64,000 nt of DNA from Bacillota bacterium (GCA_023391695.1 JAEWAK010000060.1:1-64000), one strand, 5' to 3'; positions 1 to 8,926 are shown, counted from the stretch's first letter. The notes: a model not told the origin generated them from the sequence alone. Program-made: numbers and translations.

Positions 1-505
1 CATAAGTAAGTCTGACCTGCTGCAGGCGGTTAAAATCCGTCAGGCTCTGCACTTTCTTTGGGAGTGCAAATTTAAGACTGTCCACCTTGAATTTCTCCTG
101 CATGGCTTTACTTAATGACAGTAGCAGAGTATCCTCCTTCCTTCTTACGGCCAGGTTTGTGAATATTACTTCGTTCTTCCTGTCATCTGTGTTCTTATAC
201 TTTGGAGGCTGCGGAATACCTTTATACTTTGACGGATTTTCTTTATAATCCGCCAGCGATTGGAAATAGGACTTCCAGTTCTTTTCAAGAACCTTAAGCA
301 GTTGCTGGTAATTATGGCTGTGTAAAAATTTCTTATGCCAGTTATCTGCATAACTTCGGTTCATATCAACATAGCACTGAAAGCCATGTTCATGAAGGTC
401 ATAGTTAACGGTATTGTACAGTTTCGTTGTATGAAAGCTTAATTCCTCAATGACAGCCAGTGTTTCAGCTGACAGCTTCAACCTATATTGAAACGATATT
501 TTCAT
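1..505 (-). CDS. tnpB: TnpB (OrfB) of an IS200/IS605-type element, N-terminal 168 residues; truncated by window edge
   Basis: TnpB proteins are RNA-guided nucleases carried by IS200/IS605 and IS607 elements. Reading leftward from an ATG at 505-503, the frame stays open to base 1. It begins MKISFQYRLKLSAETLAVIE and contains FHTTKLYNTVNYDL, KKFLHSHNYQQLLK and NPSKYKGIPQPPKYK, the usual N-terminal wedge and helical part of TnpB/Fanzor-like proteins. A good ribosome site, GGAGGTG, sits at 513-519, 7 bases before the start. The RuvC catalytic part, zinc ribbon and the 3' guide-RNA region lie outside the window, so activity cannot be judged. No tnpA is visible on this side. Family assignment is by pattern recognition of the translated frame. 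Confidence 0.85.
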   Translation of the reverse strand, partial: MKISFQYRLKLSAETLAVIEELSFHTTKLYNTVNYDLHEHGFQCYVDMNRSYADNWHKKFLHSHNYQQLLKVLEKNWKSYFQSLADYKENPSKYKGIPQPPKYKNTDDRKNEVIFTNLAVRRKEDTLLLSLSKAMQEKFKVDSLKFALPKKVQSLTDFNRLQQVRLTY

Positions 506-772
506 CCTGTTTCACCTCCGCTCCTACAGGTATATTATACCATGTACAGGCAAAATGCACAACCAAATATTCCGAACATAAGTTCTTCTATGTTGTTAAG
601 TAAGGGTAGAGGGATGTATAGAGAGTCAAGGGAGTGTCTTTGCAGAGACAGCAATTCATCTCCCACCTCAGAAGAAAGAGTCTTCTTGCTACCCAATAAT
701 AAACTTTAAGTCAGGAAATTTTACTCCTGCTGCATGATACATTTGGATGAAACAATTATAGAAATAGTTTTT

Positions 773-814
773 GGCTGCCCTTTGATCTGGCATTATTCGA
801 ATCAAAGGGCAGCC
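773..814. repeat. 14-bp perfect inverted repeat in the tnpB-ku intergenic region
   Basis: The gap 506-912 between the divergent tnpB and ku starts holds no supported gene. A 73-residue frame at 488-709 has no ribosome site and covers the tnpB start. The clearest structure is GGCTGCCCTTTGAT at 773-786 pairing perfectly with its complement at 801-814, with a 14-base loop. No T-run follows on either strand, so it is not a classical terminator; it could be an operator, an element end or an mRNA structure. The left end of the tnpB element presumably lies in 520-770 but could not be fixed. Confidence 0.6.
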
Positions 815-912
815 GTACTTATGATAGCGTATAAAACTATTAAAATATTATAAAATCTATACCGAATACTAATAATTAAATTGGAAACAATAATCCCGGA
901 GGTGTTTGCACA

Positions 913-1686
913 ATGATATCGCGTAAATCGGTCATAACTTTCGGCATGGTCGCGATCCCCATCGCAATGTATGTAGCCACGCAGGATAATGACATTCATT
1001 TCAATCAGTTGCATAAGGAAGACAATAGCCGCATCCGGTACAAGAAGACCTGCGCCCACTGTGGCAAGGAGATCAAGTCGGAAGACATTGTAAAGGGATA
1101 CGAGTATGATGATGACAAATATGTTGTCATCACAGACGGCGAGATCGAAAAGATCAAGACGGAAAAAGAAAAATCCATTCAGATTCTGCATTTCGCCCAA
1201 TTGAACCAGATTTCTCCCGTCTATTATGATAAGACCTATCAGGCCGCACCCGAGGCGGGAGGTGAAAAGGCTTTTGAACTGCTTCGTGCTGCGCTGATGG
1301 CCGAACAGAAGATAGCCATAGGCAAAACTGTTATGGGCACGAAGGACACGCTGATGGCGATCATCCCGCGGGAGGACGGCATCCTGATTTCCACCATGTT
1401 CTACGCCGATGACATCAAAGAACTTCAAAAACAGTATACGAAACCCGAAGTAGCCGAGCAGGAACTTAATATGGCAAAGGTTCTGATTAATTCCATGGAC
1501 ACGCCCTTTGATCCTGCGAAATATAAAGATGAGTACCAGATCAAGCTCCGCGCACTCATCGAGACCAAAATATCGGGCAAGGAGGTTGTCGCTCCGGAGT
1601 CTGAGAATGAAGGTAAAGTCATTGACCTCATGGAGGCCCTGAAAGCCAGCGTCGAAAAGGCCAAAAAAGAGAAGGAACCGGCGTGA
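913..1686 (+). CDS. ku: Ku protein, NHEJ DNA-end binding
   Basis: Bacterial Ku forms a homodimeric ring on double-strand breaks and recruits LigD. The 257-residue product starts MISRKSVITFGMVAIPIAMY, with the typical HFNQLH and the CAHCGKEI segment, followed by KGYEYDDDKYVVITDGE, a hallmark of the Ku core. The C-terminus is lysine-rich (KASVEKAKKEKEPA), as is common in Ku tails. Length is in the normal bacterial range (about 250-300). GGAGGTG at 898-904 supports the ATG at 913. It ends 4 bases before ligD, so the two are almost certainly co-transcribed and translationally coupled. A 304-residue antisense frame over this gene is a shadow. Confidence 0.95.
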   Translation: MISRKSVITFGMVAIPIAMYVATQDNDIHFNQLHKEDNSRIRYKKTCAHCGKEIKSEDIVKGYEYDDDKYVVITDGEIEKIKTEKEKSIQILHFAQLNQISPVYYDKTYQAAPEAGGEKAFELLRAALMAEQKIAIGKTVMGTKDTLMAIIPREDGILISTMFYADDIKELQKQYTKPEVAEQELNMAKVLINSMDTPFDPAKYKDEYQIKLRALIETKISGKEVVAPESENEGKVIDLMEALKASVEKAKKEKEPA

Positions 1687-1690
1687 TTTT

Positions 1691-4132
1691 ATGACTGAAA
1701 AGCTTAACCAATACAATCAGAAAAGAAATTTTGACAGAACCTTTGAACCGGAAGGCATAACAGAAATTGCCGAAGAGGGTTTGAGGTTTGTTGTCCAGCA
1801 CCACATGGCACGTAAAGATCACTACGATCTTCGCTTAGAATGGGAAGGAGTTTTACTCAGCTGGGCAGTGCCTAAGGGCCCTTCCTATGATACCCGTGAC
1901 AAGAGGCTCGCCGTACATGTGGAAGAGCATCCCCTGGAATACAGGAACTTTGAGGGAACGATTCCCAAAGGGGAATACGGCGGCGGAGTAATCATGCTTT
2001 GGGATGAAGGATACTGGGAACCCTATGGAAATGTGGAGGACGGGCTTCGGGATGGTATGCTTAAGTTTGTTCTGAAAGGGAGAAGACTAAAGGGAAAGTG
2101 GGCTCTGGTGCGGTTGAAAGCAAAAGCGGGCGAGACCAAGGATAATTGGCTTTTGTTGAAAGAAAAAGACCAGTATGTCAAAACAGACCATGGGATTTCC
2201 GAATTTAATACCAGCATCCGAACCGGGCGTACAATGGCGGAAATTGAAAAAGGGGAAGACGAAAAGATCACGAAGAACCCTTTTGCCAGGGCCGACGTGC
2301 AGCTTGCCAAATTAGTAAGAACGGTTCCCGAGGATGAGGATTGGCTCTATGAGATGAAATATGACGGCTACCGGATACTTAGCTTTATTGAAGGAAACAG
2401 TGTCCGGCTTATAACCAGGAACGGCAATGATTATACCAGGCGGTTTCGGGATATCGCCTATTCCCTCATCGAATTTGCCGGTGGAAGGGCGATGATTCTG
2501 GACGGGGAAATGGCAATCACTGACGCCTCGGGCAAGACGGATTTTCAGGCTCTGCAAAACTATATGAAAAATCCTAAGACTAAAAACCTGACCTATATCG
2601 TCTTTGATCTCCTTGCACTGGATGGCGTGGATCTTAGAGAACATCGGCTGATTGAAAGGAAAGAAACACTGGAAGCTTTGATGAAGGATGCCCCCAAAAG
2701 CATCTACTTCAGCCGGCATGTCAAAGGTAACGGAAAAGAAAGTTTCGCTGTAGCCTGTGAGGCGGGTATGGAAGGGATAGTAGGTAAGAAAGCCGATTCC
2801 ATTTACAGCGGAACAAGAAACGGTGACTGGATCAAACTGAAATGCGATAAAAGGCAGGAATTTGTCATTGGAGGATATACCCTTTCCGATAAAAAAACGA
2901 GAGGGGTAAGTTCCCTTCTCCTTGGCGTCTATGAGGGTGAGGAATTAGTCTATGCCGGACGTGCCGGAACTGGCTTAAGTGAACAAGACATGAAAGAGCT
3001 TGAGAAAAAATTTGAAAGTATAAAACGGATGGAGCCCTCTTTCAAAACCGCACCTAACCCTAAGTCGAATGAGAAGATCACCTGGCTTCTACCGGAACTG
3101 GTGGCGGAAATTAAATTTGCAGAGTGGACCAGAGAAGATCTGTTAAGGCAGGCAAGCTTTAAGGGGCTGCGAACGGATAAGGAGCCCAGGGAAATAAAGT
3201 TAGAAAAAGCGGATGAGGAACCACAGAACCAATCATCTGCCGAAGAAGCGGAGAGACCAATGGAAACAAACGTTAACAGTATTATGATCGAAGGTATAAA
3301 GATTACCAACCCGGACAAGGTGATATTTGAAGACCCTCAAATTACAAAAGCGGATGTGATCCGGTATTACAAGGAAGTATCGGAACGCATGCTGCCGTAT
3401 GTGAGCAACAGGGTCTTAAGCATTGTACGCTGCCCAAAGGGCGTATCACAGACCTGCTTCTATAAGAAGCATCCCGGTCCAAACAGCAAAGGAATCGTTA
3501 CAATTCCTGTTTCCGGCGACGGCGGGGAAACAGATGAATACTTCTATATTGAGAATATATCAGGGCTTATATCCGAAGCACAAATGGGAACCCTGGAGTT
3601 TCATACCTGGGGTAGCCGTGTGGATGAACTTGAAAAGCCTGATATGCTGGTATTTGATCTGGACCCGGATGAGGGAATGGACCCTGGTACGGTGCGCCAG
3701 GGGGTGCGGGATATGAAAAGTATTCTCTTGGAACTCTCGTTGAAATCTTATCTCAAGACCAGCGGCGGCAAAGGCTACCATGTGGTCGTACCCTTAAAAC
3801 CAGCCATTGCCTGGGATGCGGTTCACGATTTTTCAAGGTCTGTTGCAGAAGTTATGGAGAAGAAGTGGCCTGACCGCTACACAAGCAATGTTAGAAAAGC
3901 CAAGCGTACCAATAAGATATTCATCGACTGGATCCGAAACGGCAGAGGTGCTACCAGCGTTGCCCCTTATTCCATTCGGGCGAGAAAAGGGGCCAGGATA
4001 TCCATGCCCATCGCCTGGGAAGAACTTGATACGGTGGCTCCCGACGGTATCAATATGGCGGAGGCACTCCGAAGAATCGGCGGTAATGACCCCTGGAAGG
4101 ATTTTTTCCGGAATAACCAGCAGCTTAAATGA
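1691..4132 (+). CDS. ligD: ATP-dependent DNA ligase D, phosphoesterase-ligase-polymerase type
   Basis: LigD trims, fills and seals broken ends held by Ku. The 813-residue protein has three domains in the order phosphoesterase (about residues 15-165, HHMARKDHYDLRLEWEG with the His/Asp site), ligase (about 190-500, nucleotidyl-accepting Lys223 in KYDGYR, later EGIVGKKADSIYSG and WIKLK), and primase-like polymerase (about 525-800, metal-binding LVFDLDPDEG, TSGGKGYHVVVPL). All catalytic signatures are present, so it should be active. The order PE-LIG-POL matches Pseudomonas LigD rather than mycobacterial LigD (POL first). The start is 4 bases after the ku stop; a GAAGGA-like ribosome site lies within the ku tail. 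A Glu/Lys-rich linker separates ligase and polymerase. Confidence 0.95.
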   Translation: MTEKLNQYNQKRNFDRTFEPEGITEIAEEGLRFVVQHHMARKDHYDLRLEWEGVLLSWAVPKGPSYDTRDKRLAVHVEEHPLEYRNFEGTIPKGEYGGGVIMLWDEGYWEPYGNVEDGLRDGMLKFVLKGRRLKGKWALVRLKAKAGETKDNWLLLKEKDQYVKTDHGISEFNTSIRTGRTMAEIEKGEDEKITKNPFARADVQLAKLVRTVPEDEDWLYEMKYDGYRILSFIEGNSVRLITRNGNDYTRRFRDIAYSLIEFAGGRAMILDGEMAITDASGKTDFQALQNYMKNPKTKNLTYIVFDLLALDGVDLREHRLIERKETLEALMKDAPKSIYFSRHVKGNGKESFAVACEAGMEGIVGKKADSIYSGTRNGDWIKLKCDKRQEFVIGGYTLSDKKTRGVSSLLLGVYEGEELVYAGRAGTGLSEQDMKELEKKFESIKRMEPSFKTAPNPKSNEKITWLLPELVAEIKFAEWTREDLLRQASFKGLRTDKEPREIKLEKADEEPQNQSSAEEAERPMETNVNSIMIEGIKITNPDKVIFEDPQITKADVIRYYKEVSERMLPYVSNRVLSIVRCPKGVSQTCFYKKHPGPNSKGIVTIPVSGDGGETDEYFYIENISGLISEAQMGTLEFHTWGSRVDELEKPDMLVFDLDPDEGMDPGTVRQGVRDMKSILLELSLKSYLKTSGGKGYHVVVPLKPAIAWDAVHDFSRSVAEVMEKKWPDRYTSNVRKAKRTNKIFIDWIRNGRGATSVAPYSIRARKGARISMPIAWEELDTVAPDGINMAEALRRIGGNDPWKDFFRNNQQLK

Positions 4133-4192
4133 GCGGGGCCGTATATCAGTACCTTGCCTGATTGCTTAGGTTGGAGAATAATAAAACGCAGT

Positions 4193-4270
4193 ACGGATAT
4201 CTTGACGGTAATGTATCCGGAGAATAAAGAATTTATATCCGGCTGTTTGTTTGCTGATATCCGTAGTTTT
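4193..4270 (+). terminator. possible terminator after ligD
   Basis: ACGGATATC at 4193-4201 pairs with GATATCCGT at 4256-4264, followed by AGTTTTTT. The loop is long (about 54 bases) and has its own partial pairing, so this is only a weak terminator candidate between the convergent ligD and glycosyltransferase genes. Confidence 0.35.
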
Positions 4271-4317
4271 TTCCGCCTCCGCTTTTGGTATTGTGATATA
4301 CCCTGATAGCGGATTTA

Positions 4318-5526
4318 TTAAGTCATTTTATTTTTAAAATTTCGGACTGTAATGTAATTTATAATGTCAGATGCCGCCTTTTGATTTCCTCCGGCTTGAA
4401 CCATTGCCTCCTTCATTTTATGAGCATTCTCCAGATATTGTTTTTCAGCGTGGATTTTATTAAATGCATTGAGAAGCTTTTCGGCCGAAATATTTTTTTT
4501 ATCAAGAACTAAACCAAGTTTAAGTTCCTCAACTCTTCCGGCAACCGTCGGCTGGTCATTTCCCATAGGTACAACAATCATGGGAACACTATAGTACAAA
4601 GCTTCGTTTACACTATTCATCCCTCCATGGGTTATGAATAAATCTGCCTGACTTAAAACATCAAGTTGAGGGACAAACCGATAAATATAAAAATTCCCAG
4701 GGATTTTACCCAGCTTTTTAATATCAATTTTAGTACCGACAGACATGATAACAGATACGTTGTCACCAGAAAATGCCTGAATACACTTTTTATAAAAGCT
4801 TAAGGAATTATTAAGCAGGGTGCCAAGGGAAATATAAATGAGTGGCTTTTTCATCTTTTCAAAAGGTATTTCAACTACAGAATCCCGTTTCCAAATAGAT
4901 GCCCCGATAAATTTGTAATTTTTTTCCTGAAATATTGTACTGTTTATCTGAAAATCTTTGGTAGTATATACGTAATTCAGCTCAGGACCATTCTCTGTGA
5001 TTTCTTTAAATATATCATCCGATTTCAGTCCGAGTTTTCTGCACAGAAAGCGGGAAACAGCTTTATACAATAACGGTATACTCCCAAAACTGGTAAAATG
5101 CATTCCGCCGCTTTTTGAATATTCTTTTAAAATAGAGAGATTGAGAGCAAATGTTGAAAACAGCCGTATGGAGGGAATTCCTAAATTATCAGCCAATGTT
5201 TTTCCCGGAGAAAATAGCATCTCATAAATCAGGACATCGTGGGAAGGTCCAAGCCGTTTCACTGTCCGTATGGCTCCTCCGTAGGCTTTGTAAGCCAATA
5301 AGTTTTTGTTTATTTTAAGGGGGAAATCATCGTATGGAACAAACTTAGCGCCTGTCTGTTCTATTCTTTCTTTCCAATCCGGTGCATGGATATAGGTGAC
5401 GGTGCATCCTTTATCAACCAGTTGCTGTGCCAGACCTAAGGTTGGATTTGTGTGTCCTGCAAAAGGCACATTTACCATAAGTATCTTGGGCATTTCAGGC
5501 ATTCCGGTATTATGATTTAATTCCAT
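4318..5526 (-). CDS. GT1/MGT-family UDP-glycosyltransferase
   Basis: This 402-residue protein resembles the macrolide glycosyltransferase (MGT/YjiC) branch of GT1 enzymes, which move a sugar from a UDP-sugar to small hydrophobic acceptors in the cytoplasm. The N-terminus MPKILMVNVPFAGHTNPTLG is the acceptor-domain Rossmann start. The C-terminal donor-binding segment FITHGGMNSVNEALYYSVPM, followed by QPTVAGRVEELKLG, is the family signature. Length is normal. AAGGAG lies 8 bases before the ATG. It follows the TetR gene by 12 bases in the same direction, so it is probably the regulated target. A role in glycosylating a toxic natural product or drug is inferred from this context; the acceptor is unknown. 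Confidence 0.85.
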   Translation of the reverse strand: MELNHNTGMPEMPKILMVNVPFAGHTNPTLGLAQQLVDKGCTVTYIHAPDWKERIEQTGAKFVPYDDFPLKINKNLLAYKAYGGAIRTVKRLGPSHDVLIYEMLFSPGKTLADNLGIPSIRLFSTFALNLSILKEYSKSGGMHFTSFGSIPLLYKAVSRFLCRKLGLKSDDIFKEITENGPELNYVYTTKDFQINSTIFQEKNYKFIGASIWKRDSVVEIPFEKMKKPLIYISLGTLLNNSLSFYKKCIQAFSGDNVSVIMSVGTKIDIKKLGKIPGNFYIYRFVPQLDVLSQADLFITHGGMNSVNEALYYSVPMIVVPMGNDQPTVAGRVEELKLGLVLDKKNISAEKLLNAFNKIHAEKQYLENAHKMKEAMVQAGGNQKAASDIINYITVRNFKNKMT

Positions 5527-5538
5527 TTTACTTCTCCT

Positions 5539-6123
5539 TCACTTTAATAATCTGAGAATCCACTCCGCATCTGCATAATATTTTTTCGGACTGTAGGCAA
5601 TCTCCTCCGCAAGCCCGATAATGGCACCCCAGAAGGCATATACCAATGCTTTCGTATTTCCTTCACGGAAGACTCCTGCTTCCTGCCCGGACTTTACAGC
5701 AGTAATGGTCTTTTGAATAATATTAACTCTGGAATTTTTCTGGTCTGTTTTTTTGTCGGCAGTTGCAGTCTTTCTCCAGGACCGTTCTACAAGCATGAAC
5801 ATTTTTGCTGATTCTGGGTTTTTTTCGATTAAGTTTATAATAAATTCACATAGGTTAAAGAGTGTAGTTTCCGGGGAAGCGTCAGAATCAAGATGTTCTT
5901 CAATTCCTGCGCATTTGTTAAAACTAATTTCAAGCAGTTCATCATATAAAGACTTTTTAGAGTCAAAATAATTAAAAAGCAAGCCTGTACTCATGTTGCA
6001 GGCCTGAGCGATATCTGCAATTGTTGTTGTACTATATTCTTTTGTAAGGAACAAATTTAACGCCTGTTTCAGTATTTCTGATTTTCGTTCAATTTTTTGC
6101 ATATCCCTTATTTTAGCGCCCAT
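5539..6123 (-). CDS. TetR/AcrR-family transcriptional regulator
   Basis: A 194-residue protein with an N-terminal TetR helix-turn-helix (about residues 13-60, TTTIADIAQACNMSTGLLFN then YFDSKKSLYDELL) and a variable helical ligand-binding domain. TetR proteins are dimeric repressors released by small ligands. AAAGGAG 7 bases upstream supports the first ATG rather than the internal Met at residue 8. It is first in an operon with the GT1 glycosyltransferase gene. A near-perfect 31-bp palindrome begins 22 bases upstream of the start, so autoregulation is very likely. The ligand is unknown. Confidence 0.9.
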   Translation of the reverse strand: MGAKIRDMQKIERKSEILKQALNLFLTKEYSTTTIADIAQACNMSTGLLFNYFDSKKSLYDELLEISFNKCAGIEEHLDSDASPETTLFNLCEFIINLIEKNPESAKMFMLVERSWRKTATADKKTDQKNSRVNIIQKTITAVKSGQEAGVFREGNTKALVYAFWGAIIGLAEEIAYSPKKYYADAEWILRLLK

Positions 6124-6144
6124 AGGTTTCTCCTTTATGATGGT

Positions 6145-6175
6145 ATGAATATAGATTCAATGAATTTATATTCAT
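6145..6175. promoter_or_regulatory. 31-bp near-perfect palindrome, likely TetR operator
   Basis: The sequence starts ATGAATATAGATTCA, has A6160 as its centre and returns as its own complement ending TTCAT. Only two symmetric positions differ, apart from the central base. It lies immediately upstream of the leftward tetR-glycosyltransferase operon, the usual place for a TetR autorepression site. Confidence 0.75.
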
Positions 6176-6529
6176 ATTATCACTATTTTTCAGGAGTGTC
6201 AATCATATAATATGATACTGGATATTAGTTTCAGTAAATATTCCAAATGAAATTATAGATGGATTAAGTTCAGTCGATACTGGCTTGAGAGATCAGTCAG
6301 TGTAAAAAGTCTTATGATTAAAGAGCTCAAGCAAATCAGATCTCAAAACAAGTACCGGATATTGCCGGCCGTCTTATTAATACTTATTCACAGATAAGAT
6401 AACTGCCATAGACAATTGGTGATGTTTAATACAACTTGAAAAATATTTATCTATTTTTCATGCAGATGTCCGAAAACAGCTAGTTAAAATCCTCTTTAAG
6501 TGTTATTCTAGGCATAAGAGGTGAAAACA

Positions 6530-6673
6530 GGTTGAAAAACAAAGACAGTTTTTCAACCTCCTGATTTGTATGTGCGCCTGAGCGCACAGATGGGAGTTTA
6601 GGTTGAAAAAACAAAAGCAGTTTTTTCTACATCTTGATTTGTACGTGCGCCAGGGCGCACAGATGGGAGTTTA
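6530..6673 (+). repeat. tandem 71/73-bp duplicated hairpin leader upstream of ada-alkA
   Basis: Two adjacent copies (6530-6600 and 6601-6673) share most bases, each ending CAGATGGGAGTTTA. Each copy has an A/T-rich hairpin (copy 1: GGTTGAAAAAC pairing with GTTTTTCAACC) and a GC hairpin (GTGCGC, four-base loop, GCGCAC). The second copy supplies the GGGAG ribosome site of the ada-alkA gene; the first copy carries the same site without a usable downstream frame. In copy 2 the first stem is imperfect. The upstream stretch 6176-6529 shows no gene or other clear structure. The unit could bind the methylated Ada protein or act as a structured mRNA leader; neither is shown by sequence. Confidence 0.8.
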
Positions 6674-6675
6674 AT

Positions 6676-8187
6676 ATGATAAAAAAACATCAGTCTGTTG
6701 ACCTTGACAAGACAGCGTACTATGCGGCATTAAAAGCCCACGACTCACGCTTTGACGGTCATTTTTTTGTAGGTGTATCTTCCACAGGAATTTATTGCCG
6801 CCCAATTTGCCGTGTAAAATTGCCGAAAGAAGAAAATTGCACCTTTTTCCTGAGTGCTCCGGCTGCCGAAGCCGCCGGGTACAGGCCATGCCGTCGCTGC
6901 CGGCCAGAATTGGCACCGGGGTTGTCTTTGGTGGACAGCACTTCAAACATAGCACAGAAGGCAGCCCGGATTATGGAAGAGAATTGCCTTGCCGATATGA
7001 AAATTGCCGAACTGGCTGCAATGCTGGGCATTACAGACAGGCATTTACGCAGGGCTTTTTTGGCACAGTTCGGTGTCACACCGGTTCAATATTTACAGAC
7101 ACGCAGACTTCTTCTGGCAAAATGTTTACTTGCGGATACGGAATTGTCCATTACTAAAGTGGCATTATATGCGGGCTTTGGGAGTATACGAAGATTTAAT
7201 GACTTGTTTAAGGAATATTACCGGGCAACACCCGGTACTTTTCGAAGCTCGGAGAAAGCCACAGAGAATCAGGAAACCATTACTTTAACACTGGGATACC
7301 GTCCTCCCTATGCGTGGGACGAGCTAATTGAATTTTTGGCTGATCGGGCAATTCCAGGTGTGGAGCTGGTCAAAGACGGAATTTACAGCCGTACTGTCTC
7401 AATTCGAAATGGGAACGACTTATACTGCGGCTGGATCTCGGTTGCAAACAAACCCAAAGATAATTCCCTTTCCGTAACTATGTGCTCTTTACTATTACCT
7501 GTTTTAGCCAGGGTTCTTGCAAAAATAAGAAGGTTTTTTGATTTAAACTGTGATCCTGTTGAAATATATAATAAGCTCTCTGTTTTAAATGAATTGACAC
7601 CGGATCTATGTGTACCGGGAATTCGACTGCCTGGATGTTTCGATCCATTTGAAATATCCGTTCGGGCCATATTGGGGCAGCAGATAACAGTGAAAGCGGC
7701 GCGGACTCTTGCAATGCGCTTTGCCCATGCCTTTGGCGGGACAATCCTTACACCTTTTGAAGAACTTAGGTATACATTTCCTGCTTCGGAGGTAATTTGC
7801 TGTCTTGAGCATCCAATTGAAGATAAACTGGGGCCATTGGGAATAACCGGTGCCCGTGCCCGCTCTATTTTCGCTTTGGCAAAAGCAATTGAAACCGGCT
7901 CCCTTCGTTTTACAGCAGAAGCAGATCCGGAAGCGGAGTTGGAAAAACTATTGAAACTGCCCGGGTTTGGCCCGTGGACGGTTCAGTATGTCGGAATGCG
8001 TGCCTTTAGTTGGCCCGACGCGTTTCCACATACCGATTATGGAGTGAAAAAAGCACTTGCCAATTTGACGGAAAAAGAGATTTTGGATAAATCCCGGGAG
8101 TGGAAGCCATGGCGTTCCTATGCTGCTTTAAATTTGTGGAATTCGCTAAAGAGAGATAAAACGAAAGAGGAGGTGTCGGATAAATGA
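6676..8187 (+). CDS. Ada-AlkA fusion: methylphosphotriester-sensing activator with 3-methyladenine DNA glycosylase
   Basis: This 503-residue protein joins the sensor-activator half of Ada to an AlkA glycosylase. Residues about 10-78 form the Ada zinc domain with Cys41, Cys45, Cys72 and Cys75 (GIYCRPIC and PCRRCRPE); one of these accepts a methyl group from phosphotriesters. Residues about 85-180 are an AraC-type helix-turn-helix pair. The rest is an AlkA N-domain and a helix-hairpin-helix GPD domain (ISVRAILGQQIT, LPGFGPWTVQYV, DAFPHTDYG with the catalytic Asp). An in-frame TTG at 6634 would add 14 residues, but GGGAG before the ATG at 6676 favours this start. It overlaps ogt by 4 bases (ATGA). 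Role: inducible repair of alkylated DNA. Confidence 0.93.
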   Translation: MIKKHQSVDLDKTAYYAALKAHDSRFDGHFFVGVSSTGIYCRPICRVKLPKEENCTFFLSAPAAEAAGYRPCRRCRPELAPGLSLVDSTSNIAQKAARIMEENCLADMKIAELAAMLGITDRHLRRAFLAQFGVTPVQYLQTRRLLLAKCLLADTELSITKVALYAGFGSIRRFNDLFKEYYRATPGTFRSSEKATENQETITLTLGYRPPYAWDELIEFLADRAIPGVELVKDGIYSRTVSIRNGNDLYCGWISVANKPKDNSLSVTMCSLLLPVLARVLAKIRRFFDLNCDPVEIYNKLSVLNELTPDLCVPGIRLPGCFDPFEISVRAILGQQITVKAARTLAMRFAHAFGGTILTPFEELRYTFPASEVICCLEHPIEDKLGPLGITGARARSIFALAKAIETGSLRFTAEADPEAELEKLLKLPGFGPWTVQYVGMRAFSWPDAFPHTDYGVKKALANLTEKEILDKSREWKPWRSYAALNLWNSLKRDKTKEEVSDK

Positions 8188-8696
8188 TTTATACAAATTT
8201 AGAAAGTCCCCTTGGTGATATAACAGCATCGGCAGAGAACCATGCACTTACAGGGCTTTGGTTCGTTGGGCAAAAATATTATCCGCCCGATAAAGAGAGA
8301 TGGAGCTATGATCCCAATCACCCAATTTTTATAAAGCTTCGCAGGTGGCTTGAGGATTATTTTGCAGGCAAAGGAAATAGCACTCTCCCAGAACTTAAAC
8401 CGAAAGGGACGGCTTTTCAGAAAGACGTTTGGGAAATACTTCTCAGTATACCGTATGGCCATGTCACAACCTATGGAGAGATTGCGAAAAAGATTGCAAT
8501 TTCAAAAGGATTAGATTCCATGTCGGCCCAGGCTGTTGGCGGGGCTGTCGGACACAACCCCATCTCCATTCTGATACCGTGTCATAGGGTTGTCGGTGCA
8601 GACGGAAGCCTGACAGGATATGCCGGAGGACTGGAAAAGAAAAAGGCTCTGCTACATATTGAGCAGGTGAAGGTCCTGGTCGAGGAGGCATTATGA
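8184..8696 (+). CDS. ogt: methylated-DNA--protein-cysteine methyltransferase
   Basis: A 170-residue suicide enzyme that transfers methyl groups from O6-methylguanine to its own cysteine. The active-site motif ILIPCHRVVGADGSLTGYAG is intact, and the helix-turn-helix part (IPYGHVTTYGEIAKKIA) and C-terminal helix are normal. GAGGAGG in the end of the upstream gene serves as ribosome site. The 4-base overlap with ada-alkA means strict co-translation. Together the two genes reconstitute the full set of Ada, AlkA and Ogt activities in one operon. Confidence 0.95.
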   Translation: MIYTNLESPLGDITASAENHALTGLWFVGQKYYPPDKERWSYDPNHPIFIKLRRWLEDYFAGKGNSTLPELKPKGTAFQKDVWEILLSIPYGHVTTYGEIAKKIAISKGLDSMSAQAVGGAVGHNPISILIPCHRVVGADGSLTGYAGGLEKKKALLHIEQVKVLVEEAL

Positions 8697-8728
8697 GAGT
8701 ACAAGGGAAAGATTTTACTGATCAATGG

Positions 8729-8762
8729 GAGAGGCCGGTAAAAGCAATTCCGGTCTTTTTTA
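8729..8762 (+). terminator. rho-independent terminator after ogt
   Basis: A short stem (GGCCGG at 8733-8738 pairing with CCGGTC around 8750-8755) is followed by TTTTTT. It ends the ada-alkA/ogt transcript. Confidence 0.65.
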
Positions 8763-8849
8763 TACTGGATGCTCACATTAGGCAGATTACAAGCGATAAC
8801 CTAAAGCTGAAATTAATTATTAATTAATAAAAAATCTTTTATTTAACTA

Positions 8850-8908
8850 TTGACAATCAGGCAATTTAGTAATATATTCAAAACAGTGTTATGAAACACT
8901 GTTTTGAA
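8850..8908 (+). promoter_or_regulatory. promoter overlapped by a 14-bp inverted-repeat operator
   Basis: TTGACA (8850-8855), a 17-base spacer and TATATT (8873-8878) form a strong sigma-A promoter. Overlapping its -10 region and start site is TTCAAAACAGTGTT (8877-8890) and its exact complement (8895-8908), separated by ATGA. This placement is ideal for repression by the adjacent TetR protein. Confidence 0.8.
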
Positions 8909-8926
8909 TTTGGAAGGAGTAGAATA

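Noticed and set aside
488..709. 73-codon plus-strand ORF upstream of ku
   Set aside because: It overlaps the tnpB start on the other strand and has no ribosome site or recognisable similarity.
802..1716. 304-codon minus-strand frame
   Set aside because: It lies wholly antisense to ku, has no ribosome site and gives a Leu/Phe/Arg-rich product with no family resemblance; the plus-strand Ku is unmistakable.
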